DNA from: Notolepis coatsorum
Lineage: Eukaryota; Chordata; Actinopteri; Aulopiformes; Paralepididae
Reading direction: 5' to 3'
Assembly (NCBI GenBank): GCA_963971535.1
Contig: OZ020594.1
Coordinates: forward strand, 115,665,127-115,729,126
DNA length: 64,000 nucleotides
The notes beneath the pieces were generated by a model. It made no database searches and had not been told where the DNA came from. It worked only from the letters and a program-made list of their open reading frames with translations. The translations under genes were made by a program, and so were the position numbers. Below are positions 1 to 9,934 of the stretch, in pieces (the stretch's first letter is position 1; every line of letters starts with the position of its first letter).

Positions 1-237
1 GCCGGTGTGAAAGGCCTATATGAGGCTATGCTAAATTGCAGGTAATCTCTGTGTTGTGCGTGGGCTGAACAAATATCTGGCCGTTTGCGCAAGTTATATT
101 TTGGGAAGGGGTGAACTTGGAGTTTTGAATTAAATTCTGCATGCAAAAAAAACTTTGCATTAGTTCGGTACACAGCACATACCGAAGGTCCAGTACTGAA
201 ACGGTTCAGTACGTATACGTGTACTGTTACACCCCTA
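1..237. mobile_element. hAT-like terminal fragment, rest lies before the window
   Basis: The stretch ending at 237 (CTGTTACACCCCTA), read on the minus strand, begins TAGGGGTGTAACAGTAC and is followed by imperfect palindromic GTACTGAAC/GTTCAGTAC and ACCTTCGGTA/TACCGAAGGT blocks. This layout is typical of terminal regions of vertebrate hAT-family elements. No transposase coding is seen, and the other end and its target duplication fall outside the window. The superfamily is inferred from end sequence only. Confidence 0.5.
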
Positions 238-858
238 ATGGGCACTAGGGTGGTCCTTTGTGATGGGTTAATTTTTTTATTAATTTATTTTAAGCTCCAA
301 CCCCCATAATCCGTCAAGAACACTCTCCTGGTGAATTTTTCACTTTGGGCCATACCTTTTAGAAATACAAGATTATGTAGGTTAGAGTTATCCTATCCCC
401 AAAATTAACTCATAATTTTAGGAAACGCATAATTTAGACACCTTGCATGATGGGATTTCCTTCAGATTCATGTTGGCACCAATGTCTGGCCAAGGGGTTA
501 CATTTTTTTAAATCCAAAATGATGTAGGTTAGTTATCCCATCTGATAAATAAGCCAATATTTGAATTCCCCACAAAAAAAACTCACATTTTCGACACCCC
601 TCATGTAAAGATTTCCTTCAAATTCATGTTGGCACAAAAGTATGGCCCGCTCTACTCTGGGATCCTCAGGGTGAAACTTGAAGGTTAACATATTGGTAAA
701 CAAATTTATTGCTGAAAATATACACTATGACTGCTGTTGTGACATGGTTAGGATGTTTACTCTTGATACGTTAGAGAGAAAAAAACGATAATTATGTCAG
801 ACAGTCAGAGAGAATGATTTATGATGTGATGTAATTTGTGGACCGGTACCGGAAGAGG

Positions 859-1804
859 TTAACACTTTGATTGCCACTCACGAGTTTTCTCGGATTTATA
901 ATATTTATGTTGAAAGCCACTCACGAGATTTCTCGGATTTTTTTTTTATTTTTTATTTTTTGCGATCTGAAATCATATTGCATCACGCGAGCCTACCCTA
1001 GTCTACCCGAGAGCCGCCGGCAATCAGATGTGGAAAAAAGCGCCCCCTATCGTCTCCCAGATGACATAAGGGATTTTGGAATGGACTCAATGAAAATGGA
1101 TGGGGAAAAAAATCATGTACTCCACATTTTCCAGTCCACTGATGCAGCCTTGGTTACCACAGTTCATTATGGATCCTCTGAGCGCCGCGGATCATGAGTT
1201 CTACTGTATACACGTTAGATCTATACACTTATCGATTTTTTCGAATGGTGATCAGGAATTGGAATATACCAGTTGGATACCATCTGATGTCGGGTAAGGA
1301 ATCTATGTTATCAGTGTTAGGATAATCAGACTCTTTTTGATGAAGATATAAGCTGTTTTGTGAAATGTGCTCTATCGGTTTTACTGAAAAAACCATGAGG
1401 AAATGAAAACGGCTATCAGAATTTACCGCTCGAATGCGCGTGCGTGTACGTATAATATTGATCATCTAGCGTTTATTTGAAAACGATTCATAAATAGGCC
1501 GACAAATATCAACGTTCTGGAATAATCCAGTAAAAGACGATTATCACAGAATGGCCCAGAATGGGCTGTTTTTTACCTCAAAACGGGTGCTTTTCAAAAT
1601 GCTCTCAAATGGAAATGAAGCGATAAAAAACCAATCTGCCTTGACAGCACTGACTGGAAAATTATTCTTTGATAAGCGACGGGCAGATTAGACACATAGC
1701 CATAATTTAAAACATAGATTAGGCGATATTAACGTTAACATTAAAGTGGATGGTGGCATTCAAGCACTAACTCTGGCGCCACCTGGTGGCACTGAAAGTG
1801 TTAA
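859..1804. mobile_element. Non-autonomous piggyBac-like element
   Basis: The two ends read TTAACACTTTGATTGCCAC (from 859) and, on the other strand, TTAACACTTTCAGTGCCAC (from 1804), so TTAA target duplications flank both termini as in piggyBac transposition. The left end carries two short palindromes (ACGAG-4-CTCGG) starting at 880 and 923. Internal sequence near 1455-1520 resembles the interior of the element at 11441-12326 (TCTAGCG-TGATT- blocks). No transposase frame is present. It sits inside the hAT-type MITE at 246-1929. Confidence 0.78.
880..936. promoter_or_regulatory. Pair of subterminal palindromes, 43-bp period
   Basis: ACGAGTTTTCTCGG (880-893) and ACGAGATTTCTCGG (923-936) lie just inside the piggyBac-like left end, each preceded by GCCACTC. 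The repeat period is exactly 43 bp. The same spacing occurs in the ends at 11441 and 62123. They are probably transposase-binding sites, by analogy with subterminal palindromes of other piggyBac-family ends; this function is inferred. Confidence 0.55.
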
Positions 1805-1937
1805 TGAGGGAGCGGTAAATGTTGTCAGATTGAGGAAAACATTCACCAGGAGAGTTTTCTTGACTACTATAACGGATTCTGGAGGTTGGAGCTTAGACTT
1901 TCCAACTTTCAATTTTAAGGACCACCCTAATGGGCAC

Positions 1938-2214
1938 AGAGGTAACTACCATGAGAGACAGATATGACCAAATCAACAGAAAAAGGTAACATGTCTTTCC
2001 TCCTTTGCCTTTCAGCCATAGGCCACAACAGGATTAACAAGCAGCATCAAGGCTGCAATGCCAACAGTTGTCTTGGTGCTGGGCAGACTGAAAGGTTATA
2101 GGGTGGCAATAGTGGATACTATAAGACTGTTGAAAGAAACAGGCAAAAAGTTATCTTAATTCATGATCTTGATCTGATGAACATATTACAAACGAATTAT
2201 CAATAGGCTATTTG
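1938..2214. other. Stretch without a recognisable gene
   Basis: Between the hAT-type MITE and the first BEL/Pao LTR I see no ORF, RNA gene or repeat that I can name. A pyrimidine tract followed by AG (around 1990-2011) resembles a splice acceptor, but no credible exon follows it. Confidence 0.5.
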
Positions 2215-3612
2215 TGTAACTGAGGGGTACAATTCCCTGACTGTATTGATAAGTATGGTATCATTAAACCACTACCGCTTGATGTACTTTAACTTCTGGC
2301 CATACAGTACACGATATCTAAGTATGATGAACACTTTCCCACATATGAAATCAGGTCCACACAAATATAACAGTCGAAGGTTTAATATAGCAAAAGGTAT
2401 ATACAACATTCACTTAATTACATTTATGATTTGAATGCACTAGTAAGGCAAATTAGTATTCGTAGGCAAATCAACACTGAATGTCCAATCTCTGGTTACG
2501 CAGGAAGCAAGTATACAACCTGGTTATTTAGGGAACTATAGCGATGGTACTTAAGGATTATAGCGGGATACTAAAGGGGTCCTGCTGGTTGTAAGTCAGT
2601 AGGGGGGGGGGGGTTTAGAGAGCCGTCAGCTGCATCCCATCTGGCCAACGATTCCTGGGGAGAATTCAGGTACAGAACACAGTGCCCGCAGGATCTTGAT
2701 CCACAGATGAATACACTTGGGCCCTCTTGTAGACGGTAGCTGTAGGCTGTAGGTCCACAACGAAGGAGAAGCGAGGCGGCCTTGGTCTGGGTTGAGCGCC
2801 GTCTCACCTGGGCTCCTCTCGGGGGTAATTCCAACACTCACCGGCGTTGGCTGTTATCCGCTCCACAAATCAAAGCACCAAAGCAAATAGATATTCCATG
2901 CCGTATAGGCTCAGCAGTCGTCCGGGTAGGTAATCCAATGTGCAGGTCCACTCGTCCTCGCCCAGAACTCCTCGGATGAAAGCACCACGCGTGGTCTGCC
3001 CAGCCTGGTTAAGACTCTAGATAACGCGAGGAAACGATGGGGGTGCTGCTCACTTTAGAACTCTAACCGAACGATGCACCATACATAATAGACTATTATT
3101 AACTTAATAGAAATACGTCCCACTCGACGGTACAGTGCCAAACTATGACAATTCAGCTATGAATTTACACGAGGTCTCAATGCCTATTCTGGGGCCAAAT
3201 AGGCCATACTGCACCACACGTGGGTCGTGGGTGAGGCTTCACGTCTGTTACTAGGTTGGAGGGTAAAGGACTAATGGACTAAAAAGAAAGTTCTACTTTA
3301 CTTGCGCCATATTTATATGCACGGTGAACAAATAGTACCATTCGTATTTCGGTAGCCGTATTCCTACGCGGAACCGGGGCTAGTTGGGACATGTTCGTCG
3401 GCACTATTGAACTTGACTCAAGGGGCTTGTCCGCTGGCGCCAGGTTCTTGTCCAATGAGAGAATGAACTATTATGGGCTGTAGTAGACTAAAGGGATATT
3501 CAGTGTATATGTACAAAGAATATACAAGGGATATCAAACGATATACAAATACTATTAAATATATATCCATAAATAAATATATATATTCGGTTTAATCTGA
3601 TCCTTCACAACA
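2215..3612 (-). repeat. LTR, 3' copy on the element strand
   Basis: 1398 bp, matching 9935-11326. It contains a G homopolymer near 2602-2611 and a 7-bp duplication near 2740 absent from the other copy. Immediately inside it (3613-3630, GCCGCCCCCTAATTAG) is the complement of a purine-rich run, the likely polypurine tract. Confidence 0.92.
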
Positions 3613-3705
3613 GCCGCCCCCTAATTAGTCCCACCTAATTAGCTAAGCAGAGACAGATTAACCGCACTGTCTACCACTCAAGGTCCGCTGTAAGGGTCAG
3701 TCAAC

Positions 3706-4953
3706 TCACAAAGTCGTGGGGTCATGGTCGTCATCGATAGTGTCTGGGAGTCTTGGCAGTTCTATTAGCCTCGCCACGGGTCGTGTGTAAGTCCGCCCTT
3801 GGACGAGCACTTCAGCTGCTCGGACCTTGCCATCGGCACCGGGGATCACTTTGCTTACGCGGCCAGCCGGCCACATAGCTCTGGGTAGTGACTGGTCGAT
3901 AATCATGACGACTGTTCCTTCTGTCAAATTGTCTCTCTCTTTCACCCACTTCTGGCGGGTCTGTAGAGACGGTAGATAGTGGAGTAGGAAGCTATTCCAA
4001 AACTTGTCAGCCAGTACTTGACTGTACCTCCACATTCTTCGGCCGTTCGCTTCTTCAGGCCTGTACATTGTCTGGGGTAGCGCGGGGTCCAGCCGCCCCA
4101 TCAAGAGTGTGTTGGGGGTGACTGGGTCGACATCTGCTACATCACTTGAGACGTAACCGAGGGGCTTGGAGTTCAATACTCCCTCGATCTCCGTGAGGAC
4201 TGTCATTAGGACTTCTTCCGCCACAGTCTGGGCCCCAAGCACGGCGTACAGGGCTGTCTTTATAGAACGTACTTCTCGTTCCCAGGTTCCACCGAAGTGG
4301 GGTGCGTTCGGGGGATTAAACTGGAAGTCAATCTGGGATGGAGCGAGGTGGGTCTTACGTTCTGGGCCCATAGCTTGGAAGCTCTCTCTCAGCTCTCTTT
4401 CTCCGCCTTTGAAGTTTGTCCCGTGATCAGACAACAATGTAGACTGTTTTCCTTTCCGCGATGTGAATCTTCGGAAGGCCATAAGGAATGAGTCTGTGCT
4501 CATGGTTGGAAGGAGTTCGATATGTATCGCTCTGGTGGTCATGCATTTGAATACAATACCCCACCGCTTCTCGGTTCCTCTTCCTTTCTTTATATACAAC
4601 GGGCCAAAACAGTCCATGCCTGTGGAGTGAAAGGGCTTGTCGCAGAGTCGGAGGCGACAGGGAGGTAGGTCAGCCATCCGGGGTATGCTGGGCTGCGCGC
4701 GCCACTTTCGGCAGTCTAGACAGGTTCGCTGGAAGCGTCGCACTGCTTCTCTCCCTTGAAGTATCCAATAGCGACGTCTGATCTCCGCGAATACTCTCTC
4801 TGCTCCTGCGTGGTGCACATCCTCGTCGTATTTCTTTATGATCAGCTCTGTGACCTTGTGTCGGCTGTTCAAGACTCGGGTACTTAACGTCATCCGGTAG
4901 GTCGGGGGCTCTCCGCAGACGACCACCCACTCTGATGAGATTATGGGCGTCAC
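3706..4953 (-). pseudogene. BEL/Pao integrase (3' part of polyprotein)
   Basis: The conserved part starts around 4878 on the minus strand. An HHCC-type zinc-binding domain (HHAGAERVFAEIRRRYW, then CLDCRKW) precedes a catalytic core with DCFGPLYIKKGRGTEKRW, then LLSDHGTNFKGG and NAPHFGGTWEREVRSIK, which carry the D,D,E residues expected of retroviral-type integrases. A C-terminal domain with WPAGRVSKVIPGADG ends the protein before the polypurine tract and 3' LTR. The apparent ATG at 4953 lies in out-of-frame sequence and is not a real start: in the intact element this would be the end of a long polyprotein. It joins element cDNA to the target. Confidence 0.88.
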
Positions 4954-5950
4954 TCTCGGGTGCCAGGTGGAGCAGTCTGCTGTCTGATGGGACGGGCTTT
5001 CCTCCCTGTAGACAGTCTAGCTCATCGGGGAACGAGTCTCTCTGGGCTCGTTGTAGTAGAAGAAGTTCTGCTTCTTCGTAGTCAGCTGCTGAAATGTCAG
5101 TGGTGGGCTGAATCTCTGGGTGGTGCCACAGGAATGTCTTTAGCTGCGCACTCTGTAGGGTGAGGCAATCATCTATGTTGGGCTCTGTGGAGGCAACTGT
5201 GCTCAATCCACAGAACATAGGTTTCTTATTTTCAGCCTCCTCTTTACTCGCCTCCCGTGGGGTGGGCGTAGGCCACTCTTCTTCCGGGAGCTTGAGGAAC
5301 TCTGGTCCGTCACTGTAGATGTTGTGACGGGTGAGGTCATCTAGGGACATTCCCCGGGTGATGACGTCAGCTGGGTTGTGTTTGGTGTCCACATACCGCC
5401 AGCTTGCTGCTTCTGTTAACTCTTGAATCTCTGTGACTCTGACTCCCACGAAGACCTTGTATCTGCATGAATCAGACTTGATCCATGCGAGTACTGTCGT
5501 AGAGTCTGACCACAAGATTGTTCTTTGCACCGGGATGGTGAGTTCACGTTGGATTAACGTGGCTAGATGCGCTCCTGCTAGGGCTGCGCAGAGCTCTAGA
5601 CGCGGGATAGATTGTTGCTTTCGTGGGGCTATTCTTGAGCGAGCCAGGATGAAAGCGGTGTGTATCTCTCCTCCCTTCTCTTGGGCACGCAAGTAGGCCA
5701 CAGATCCATAGGCTACTTCGGAGGCGTCGCTGAAGACGTGTAGATCCATCTTGCATGTCTCTGGCCTCACTGTGGGTGGGAAGTAGCTGCGGCGTATGTT
5801 GACGCCTGGGAGTGAGCGGAGTTCCGTCTCCCACTCTCTCCATGTGGAGGCAAGGTGTGCGGGTATTGGGTCGTCCCAGCCCTGGTCCTTGTCCCATAGT
5901 GCTCGTACAATCATCTTTGCCCTGGTGGTGTAAGGTAGAATACATCCCAA
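4670..5950 (-). pseudogene. BEL/Pao RT C-terminal end, RNase H and start of integrase
   Basis: This is the continuation of the polyprotein after the frameshift near 6000. Conserved sequence resumes slightly upstream of the first ATG, with the YDPLGCILP motif typical of the RT-RNase H connection in BEL/Pao. RNase H-like sequence follows: LHVFSDASEVAYGSVAY, then ILWSDSTTVLAWI and KHNPADVITRG. Near 4878 the reading switches again: this frame loses similarity and the integrase zinc-binding region continues in the frame of 3706-4953. Either two indels inactivate the copy, or the assembly holds errors in GC-rich sequence. The lack of other stops suggests damage is recent. Confidence 0.85.
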
Positions 5951-5954
5951 CGGG

Positions 5955-8900
5955 TCATATTGTCTGGCGAGTGTTGGTGGTCGGTATCGCCGTCGACCTT
6001 CCCTGCTCCGTGGTCAGGGGTTTGTGTCTATAGTGGAGCGAGTCTGTTTTGAAGCGCCAGACTAGTCCTAGTGTCATTTCTTGGGCTTCTCCTGGGATGG
6101 TCACCATCCAGGTCTCGCTACTGGCTGCCTTGTCCGCGGGGGAGAGGCTGCGCAATACTTGCGGGTCGCTGCTGGCCCACTGCCTGAGATAAAAGCCGCC
6201 TTTGATCAGGGAGGCGCGTAGCTTGAGTAGGAGAGCCTCGGCTTCTTCTTGGGTCGAAACGCTTTGTAAACAGTTGTCCACGTAGAAACTGTTCTTCACA
6301 CTGTGTCGGACCTCTTCATCTGCTGCTGGGTCCTCTGCGACGTGTTTCTGCAGTGCAAATGTAGCACAGCACGGGCTGCATGTGGTTCCGAAGGGGAGGA
6401 CTTCCCATTGGTAGATGGCTGGGTGCTCATCTCCGATCCTCTCTCTCCATAGGAACCGCAGTAGGGGCTTATCCTCCTCCACTAGTCTCACCTGCAGGAA
6501 CATCCCTTTGATATCCCCGCTGATAGCCACCTTGTCCTGGCGGAAGCGTAGTAGCACGCCTAGTAGAGAGGGGCCGAGTGTGGGGCCGGGCAAGAGCTCT
6601 TTATTCAGATTCTGGGATCCGATCTGGTAGCTGCAGTTAAACACAATGCGATCCTTGCCGTTGTGGTGGACCTTGTGGTGCGGCACGTACCATGATTCGG
6701 TCGTCTGATCGGCCTCTTTAATGTCAATCTTCATTACGTGTCTCGCTGTGATTAGCTTCTCAATCTCAGCGCAGTACACACTCTCTTGAGCGGGGTCTTT
6801 GGCTAGGCGCCGCTCTGTGTTCAATAGATACCGCTCCGTAGCTTCTTTCGTGGCGTGAAAGGTGGGCATTCCCTCTCGCCTCAGGAGTGGAGTTGCGTAT
6901 CTCATCACTCCGCCGACTGTGACTCTCTTTGTCCCTTGCTCGAGGAGGTTTATGGCGTAAATGTCTTCTTTAGAACGAATGTCTTTCTTTTCGTTCTTAA
7001 AGGGCATTGTCTCTAGTGTCCATAGCCTCTCGACATGCTGCAGGAGAGTGGTGTCTTCTTCTGTCACTCTGGAGTGGAGGCAGCTAGTGGCTGCTGTTCG
7101 GTTGAGAGATTTAGCGAGGGGGCCTTGTAGTGTCCATCCTAGGCGGGTCTCGACTGCTGCAGGACAGCCTCTGGGTCCTGTATGGACCCGGTCTATCAGG
7201 ACTATGAGGTCTGCATGGTCGGAGCCTATCAGCAGGGTCGGGGTGGCGCCGTCTATGAGCGGGATAGGTAGTTGACGCAGGTGCACATATTTATCCATCA
7301 GTTTGGCGATGGGGTAGGTGTACTGTGATAGTCCTATTTCTTGGCTGGTGAAAGCATTTGTAATCCTATACCGTCTCTCTGGCTGCCCGCTTGCTGCGAT
7401 AGTGAAGGAGACATTCTCGCCTTTTATCGTCTTTAAATCTCTTCTTATTGTCCGAATCGTCATCTGGTTCTCGCTCCCCCGCAGTCCCAGCTGGGCCGCA
7501 GCGGATGCGAGGAGAAGGGTCTTCTCTGACCCGTCATCAAGGACGGCGTAAGTGTCCATGACTTTATCTTGGTGGCTCAATGTTACACGGACTACCTTTA
7601 AGAGCACCTGGGCGCCGCTGCTGCTGGCGGGGTCAATGTACATGACACTTGCCTTTGTGCTGCTCGATGGTGCAGGTGCAGGCTTTCTTCTGTTACTGTC
7701 GTGTAGGACATCTAGGTGGGCTCCGTCACACCGACTGCACCTCTTCTTTAGGCGGCACTCGGCTGCCATGTGACTGCGCGCACATCGGTAACAGCGCCTG
7801 TTGGACTTTATCCATTGACTCACTTCTTCTGCATTCATCTTCTTGAACAGGTCACATTGTGACAGCCAGTGTTCCTTCTCGCAGTACGGGCACACCATCT
7901 TCCACTTCTCTTTTCTCGAGGGGGTACTGTGGTTCTTACTGCTCGGTACTGATTCTGATTGGTGCATGACAGTCACTGATCTTCTTCCATCGTTTACTCT
8001 CCTAGGTCCCTCTCTGGAGCTTGGTGTGCTCCGCACGAATGTATCCAAGCGTAGGCTGCTGACTTCTCTCGTCAGGAAGTTGGCTAAATCGAGGAGGGAT
8101 GGTTCGGGACCGTTAGGATCACGGTGGTCTCTTTGCCGCCTAAATCGCTCTTGTCTGGCGGGCGGCAGCTTCTCTAAAATCCTCTCGGCGTTAGAGTTGG
8201 CGTATAGCTCGTGCATACCCTTTTCTCGTTGCGCTCCCAGCATCCCTACCAGGGACTGCACTTTTATAGACAGGTCGTCTAGTGAGCGATTGTCTGTTGC
8301 TGGGGGTAGGCGGTCAATATGCTTTATCTCTTGGATTACGTAATCCCATATACGTCCATATCTCTGGTCCAGCGCTGCTAGAGCCGCGGTGTATGGGGTC
8401 GTAGAGGTGGCATAGGCTAGCGCTATATTGTGCGCTCGGGGTACTTTCAGGTGCTTCAGTAATATTGCATACTTGTGGCGTTCGTCAACGACATCCACCA
8501 TCATTGTCTCTAAGCACATCCGGAGCTCCGTGTACTGTGCTCGATTCTCATGGGTGAAGTCTGGAAATGTCGGTGTGCCAATGTATGACGCCGTGGATGG
8601 CTGGCACATCGGTGAGCGTTGGGAGAGAGGCCTCCTAGGCGAGTCTCCTCTTGCGCCTCTCTGTGGGCTGGTACCGGCAGGGTACCATGGCCCGCTGGTC
8701 CAGGTGCTGTTCCTCGGGGCTGGTCGTGCGTCATGCTCACCCGTGAATAGAGTCGGGGGTCTGTAGCGCAGCGCCGCGGGGGTATAGCCTGGGCTGTACT
8801 GGACCTCCTGGTCCGGTGGAGTACTGTGCTGTCGTCGGGCTTGGTTCTCCTCCTCTCCCTCTTCTTCTTCTGTCAGGTCCTCTAGATCCTGTAGTCGTTT

Positions 8901-9890
8901 ATTTAGCCTCTCCGCAGTGTATGCTGCTCCTTCCTTGTAGCTGGGTCTCGCTTGGACCGGTCGGGGAAAGGGGTCTGCGGGCGGTATAGGCTCTCTCTGG
9001 TGGTCAAGTTCAGGGTCGCTTGGTCGGTTAGGGGATGCTGCCCTTGACTGTTGTCTCGACGAGGCCCTTGAACCCCTGGCGGAGGGAGAGGGTGTTGCCT
9101 TGGTGATCAGCTGCTCCATTAGCTGCGCTTGTAGTCTGTCGCGCTCGCCCTGTAGTCTGTCGCGCTCGGCTTCGCGCTGGATGAGAGCGATGTCGCGCTC
9201 TGCTTCTCTTTGGGCACCGTCAGCGGCGCGCTGTGTGTCGGACCGGTCTCGTGCCATATTCTCTTCCGTCTGAAGGCGTCTCATCTCCAGGCGTATGTGC
9301 TCTTCTTCGATCCGTTGCTGTGTTTGGAGTCGATCGCGTTCACCCTGAAGTCGATCGCGTTCACCCTGGAGTCGATCGCGTTCGGTAGAGGCTGTCAGGC
9401 TGACGAGGAACGCCTGTGACAGCATCCTCTCCGCCTCGCTGGGGGAAGACGCTTGTAGAGGTGAGCCGCTCCTGGCTGTCCTCGTTGGGGAGTCCTGGAG
9501 CTCTATCTCCTCGGCGCTCTCCTCATCTTGTTCCGTGCAGGGTTCCACCTCTGGAGGGTTGTCTTCCTCCCGGAGCTGGTCGGGGACTACTTCTTCGGTA
9601 TTGGCGGGGGGTAAAGGCATGTCTGTTCCCTCCTGGTCCCCACCGTGAGCTTGGTCAGTTACATTAGAACCCACTAGGGCCTCTGTGGTCGGGGTAACCT
9701 GGTCGTTAAGGTCAGACATAATTTTACTTTCTACTTTTACCGCGTTTACCGTCTGTAGAAGGCTAGGTAGTTGACTGACAGCGTAATCCTCTAAGTACTG
9801 AGGTGTCTGTCGTCTGCGCCGCGGGCGTTCTACGTTAGGAGGACCGTTTCGTGGAGTGTTCATCATAGGCCATTTCAATATTAATAACAC
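5955..9890 (-). CDS. BEL/Pao Gag, protease and RT frame (5' part of polyprotein)
   Basis: A 1311-codon open frame. The first ATG is at 9890, but the ATG at 9863 matches the start of the homologous frame in the element at 54756-61013, so the shorter start is preferred. In order: a basic N-terminus; a charged coiled-coil region (about residues 160-265) with repeated GERDRLQ heptads; a BEL/Pao Gag core of the DUF1759 kind (about 440-600); zinc knuckles (about 665-730), one with CX2CX4HX4C spacing; a retropepsin-like domain with AVLDDGSEKTLL near residue 778; and an RT with GDIKGMFLQV near 1125 and FYVDN, the YVDD-box equivalent, near 1205. It makes capsid-like particles and copies element RNA in other BEL/Pao elements. 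The frame leaves the conserved reading near 6000 by a frameshift and ends at 5955; RNase H and integrase continue in other frames. No nonsense codon interrupts the 1311 codons. Confidence 0.9.
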   Translation of the reverse strand: MLLILKWPMMNTPRNGPPNVERPRRRRQTPQYLEDYAVSQLPSLLQTVNAVKVESKIMSDLNDQVTPTTEALVGSNVTDQAHGGDQEGTDMPLPPANTEEVVPDQLREEDNPPEVEPCTEQDEESAEEIELQDSPTRTARSGSPLQASSPSEAERMLSQAFLVSLTASTERDRLQGERDRLQGERDRLQTQQRIEEEHIRLEMRRLQTEENMARDRSDTQRAADGAQREAERDIALIQREAERDRLQGERDRLQAQLMEQLITKATPSPSARGSRASSRQQSRAASPNRPSDPELDHQREPIPPADPFPRPVQARPSYKEGAAYTAERLNKRLQDLEDLTEEEEGEEENQARRQHSTPPDQEVQYSPGYTPAALRYRPPTLFTGEHDARPAPRNSTWTSGPWYPAGTSPQRGARGDSPRRPLSQRSPMCQPSTASYIGTPTFPDFTHENRAQYTELRMCLETMMVDVVDERHKYAILLKHLKVPRAHNIALAYATSTTPYTAALAALDQRYGRIWDYVIQEIKHIDRLPPATDNRSLDDLSIKVQSLVGMLGAQREKGMHELYANSNAERILEKLPPARQERFRRQRDHRDPNGPEPSLLDLANFLTREVSSLRLDTFVRSTPSSREGPRRVNDGRRSVTVMHQSESVPSSKNHSTPSRKEKWKMVCPYCEKEHWLSQCDLFKKMNAEEVSQWIKSNRRCYRCARSHMAAECRLKKRCSRCDGAHLDVLHDSNRRKPAPAPSSSTKASVMYIDPASSSGAQVLLKVVRVTLSHQDKVMDTYAVLDDGSEKTLLLASAAAQLGLRGSENQMTIRTIRRDLKTIKGENVSFTIAASGQPERRYRITNAFTSQEIGLSQYTYPIAKLMDKYVHLRQLPIPLIDGATPTLLIGSDHADLIVLIDRVHTGPRGCPAAVETRLGWTLQGPLAKSLNRTAATSCLHSRVTEEDTTLLQHVERLWTLETMPFKNEKKDIRSKEDIYAINLLEQGTKRVTVGGVMRYATPLLRREGMPTFHATKEATERYLLNTERRLAKDPAQESVYCAEIEKLITARHVMKIDIKEADQTTESWYVPHHKVHHNGKDRIVFNCSYQIGSQNLNKELLPGPTLGPSLLGVLLRFRQDKVAISGDIKGMFLQVRLVEEDKPLLRFLWRERIGDEHPAIYQWEVLPFGTTCSPCCATFALQKHVAEDPAADEEVRHSVKNSFYVDNCLQSVSTQEEAEALLLKLRASLIKGGFYLRQWASSDPQVLRSLSPADKAASSETWMVTIPGEAQEMTLGLVWRFKTDSLHYRHKPLTTEQGRSTAIPTTNTRQTI

Positions 9891-9912
9891 TATATTAATA
9901 TTACACTAGTTA

Positions 9913-9934
9913 CCCTCCGGCTCGAAGGACCAAT
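9913..9934 (-). promoter_or_regulatory. Probable primer-binding site of the BEL/Pao element
   Basis: On the element strand the bases just after the 5' LTR read ATTGGTCCTTCGAGCCGGAG. The identical stretch follows the 5' LTR of the second BEL/Pao element (59911-59932). Conservation and position support a tRNA primer site; I did not identify the tRNA. Confidence 0.65.

Larger units (their letters stand above)
246..1929. mobile_element. hAT-type MITE with 8-bp target duplication, carrying a piggyBac insert
   Basis: The ends are inverted copies: TAGGGTGGTCCTT at 246 and its complement ending in GGACCACCCTA at 1929. The similarity extends inward for about 100 bp (GAACACTCTCCTGGTGAAT near 320-340 matches the complement near 1835-1860). 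The 8-bp ATGGGCAC stands directly outside both ends (238-245 and 1930-1937), a length typical of hAT elements. No long ORF is present, so the element is non-autonomous. Within the left part (about 360-660) a diverged tandem duplication of roughly 150 bp is visible (TTTCCTTCA-ATTCATGTTGGCAC twice). The interior from 859 to 1804 is a separate piggyBac-like insertion. Confidence 0.8.

Noticed and set aside
1980..2100. Possible host exon after the pyrimidine tract at about 1990-2011
   Set aside because: The putative exon has no recognisable protein similarity, no donor site that I trust and only a short open frame.
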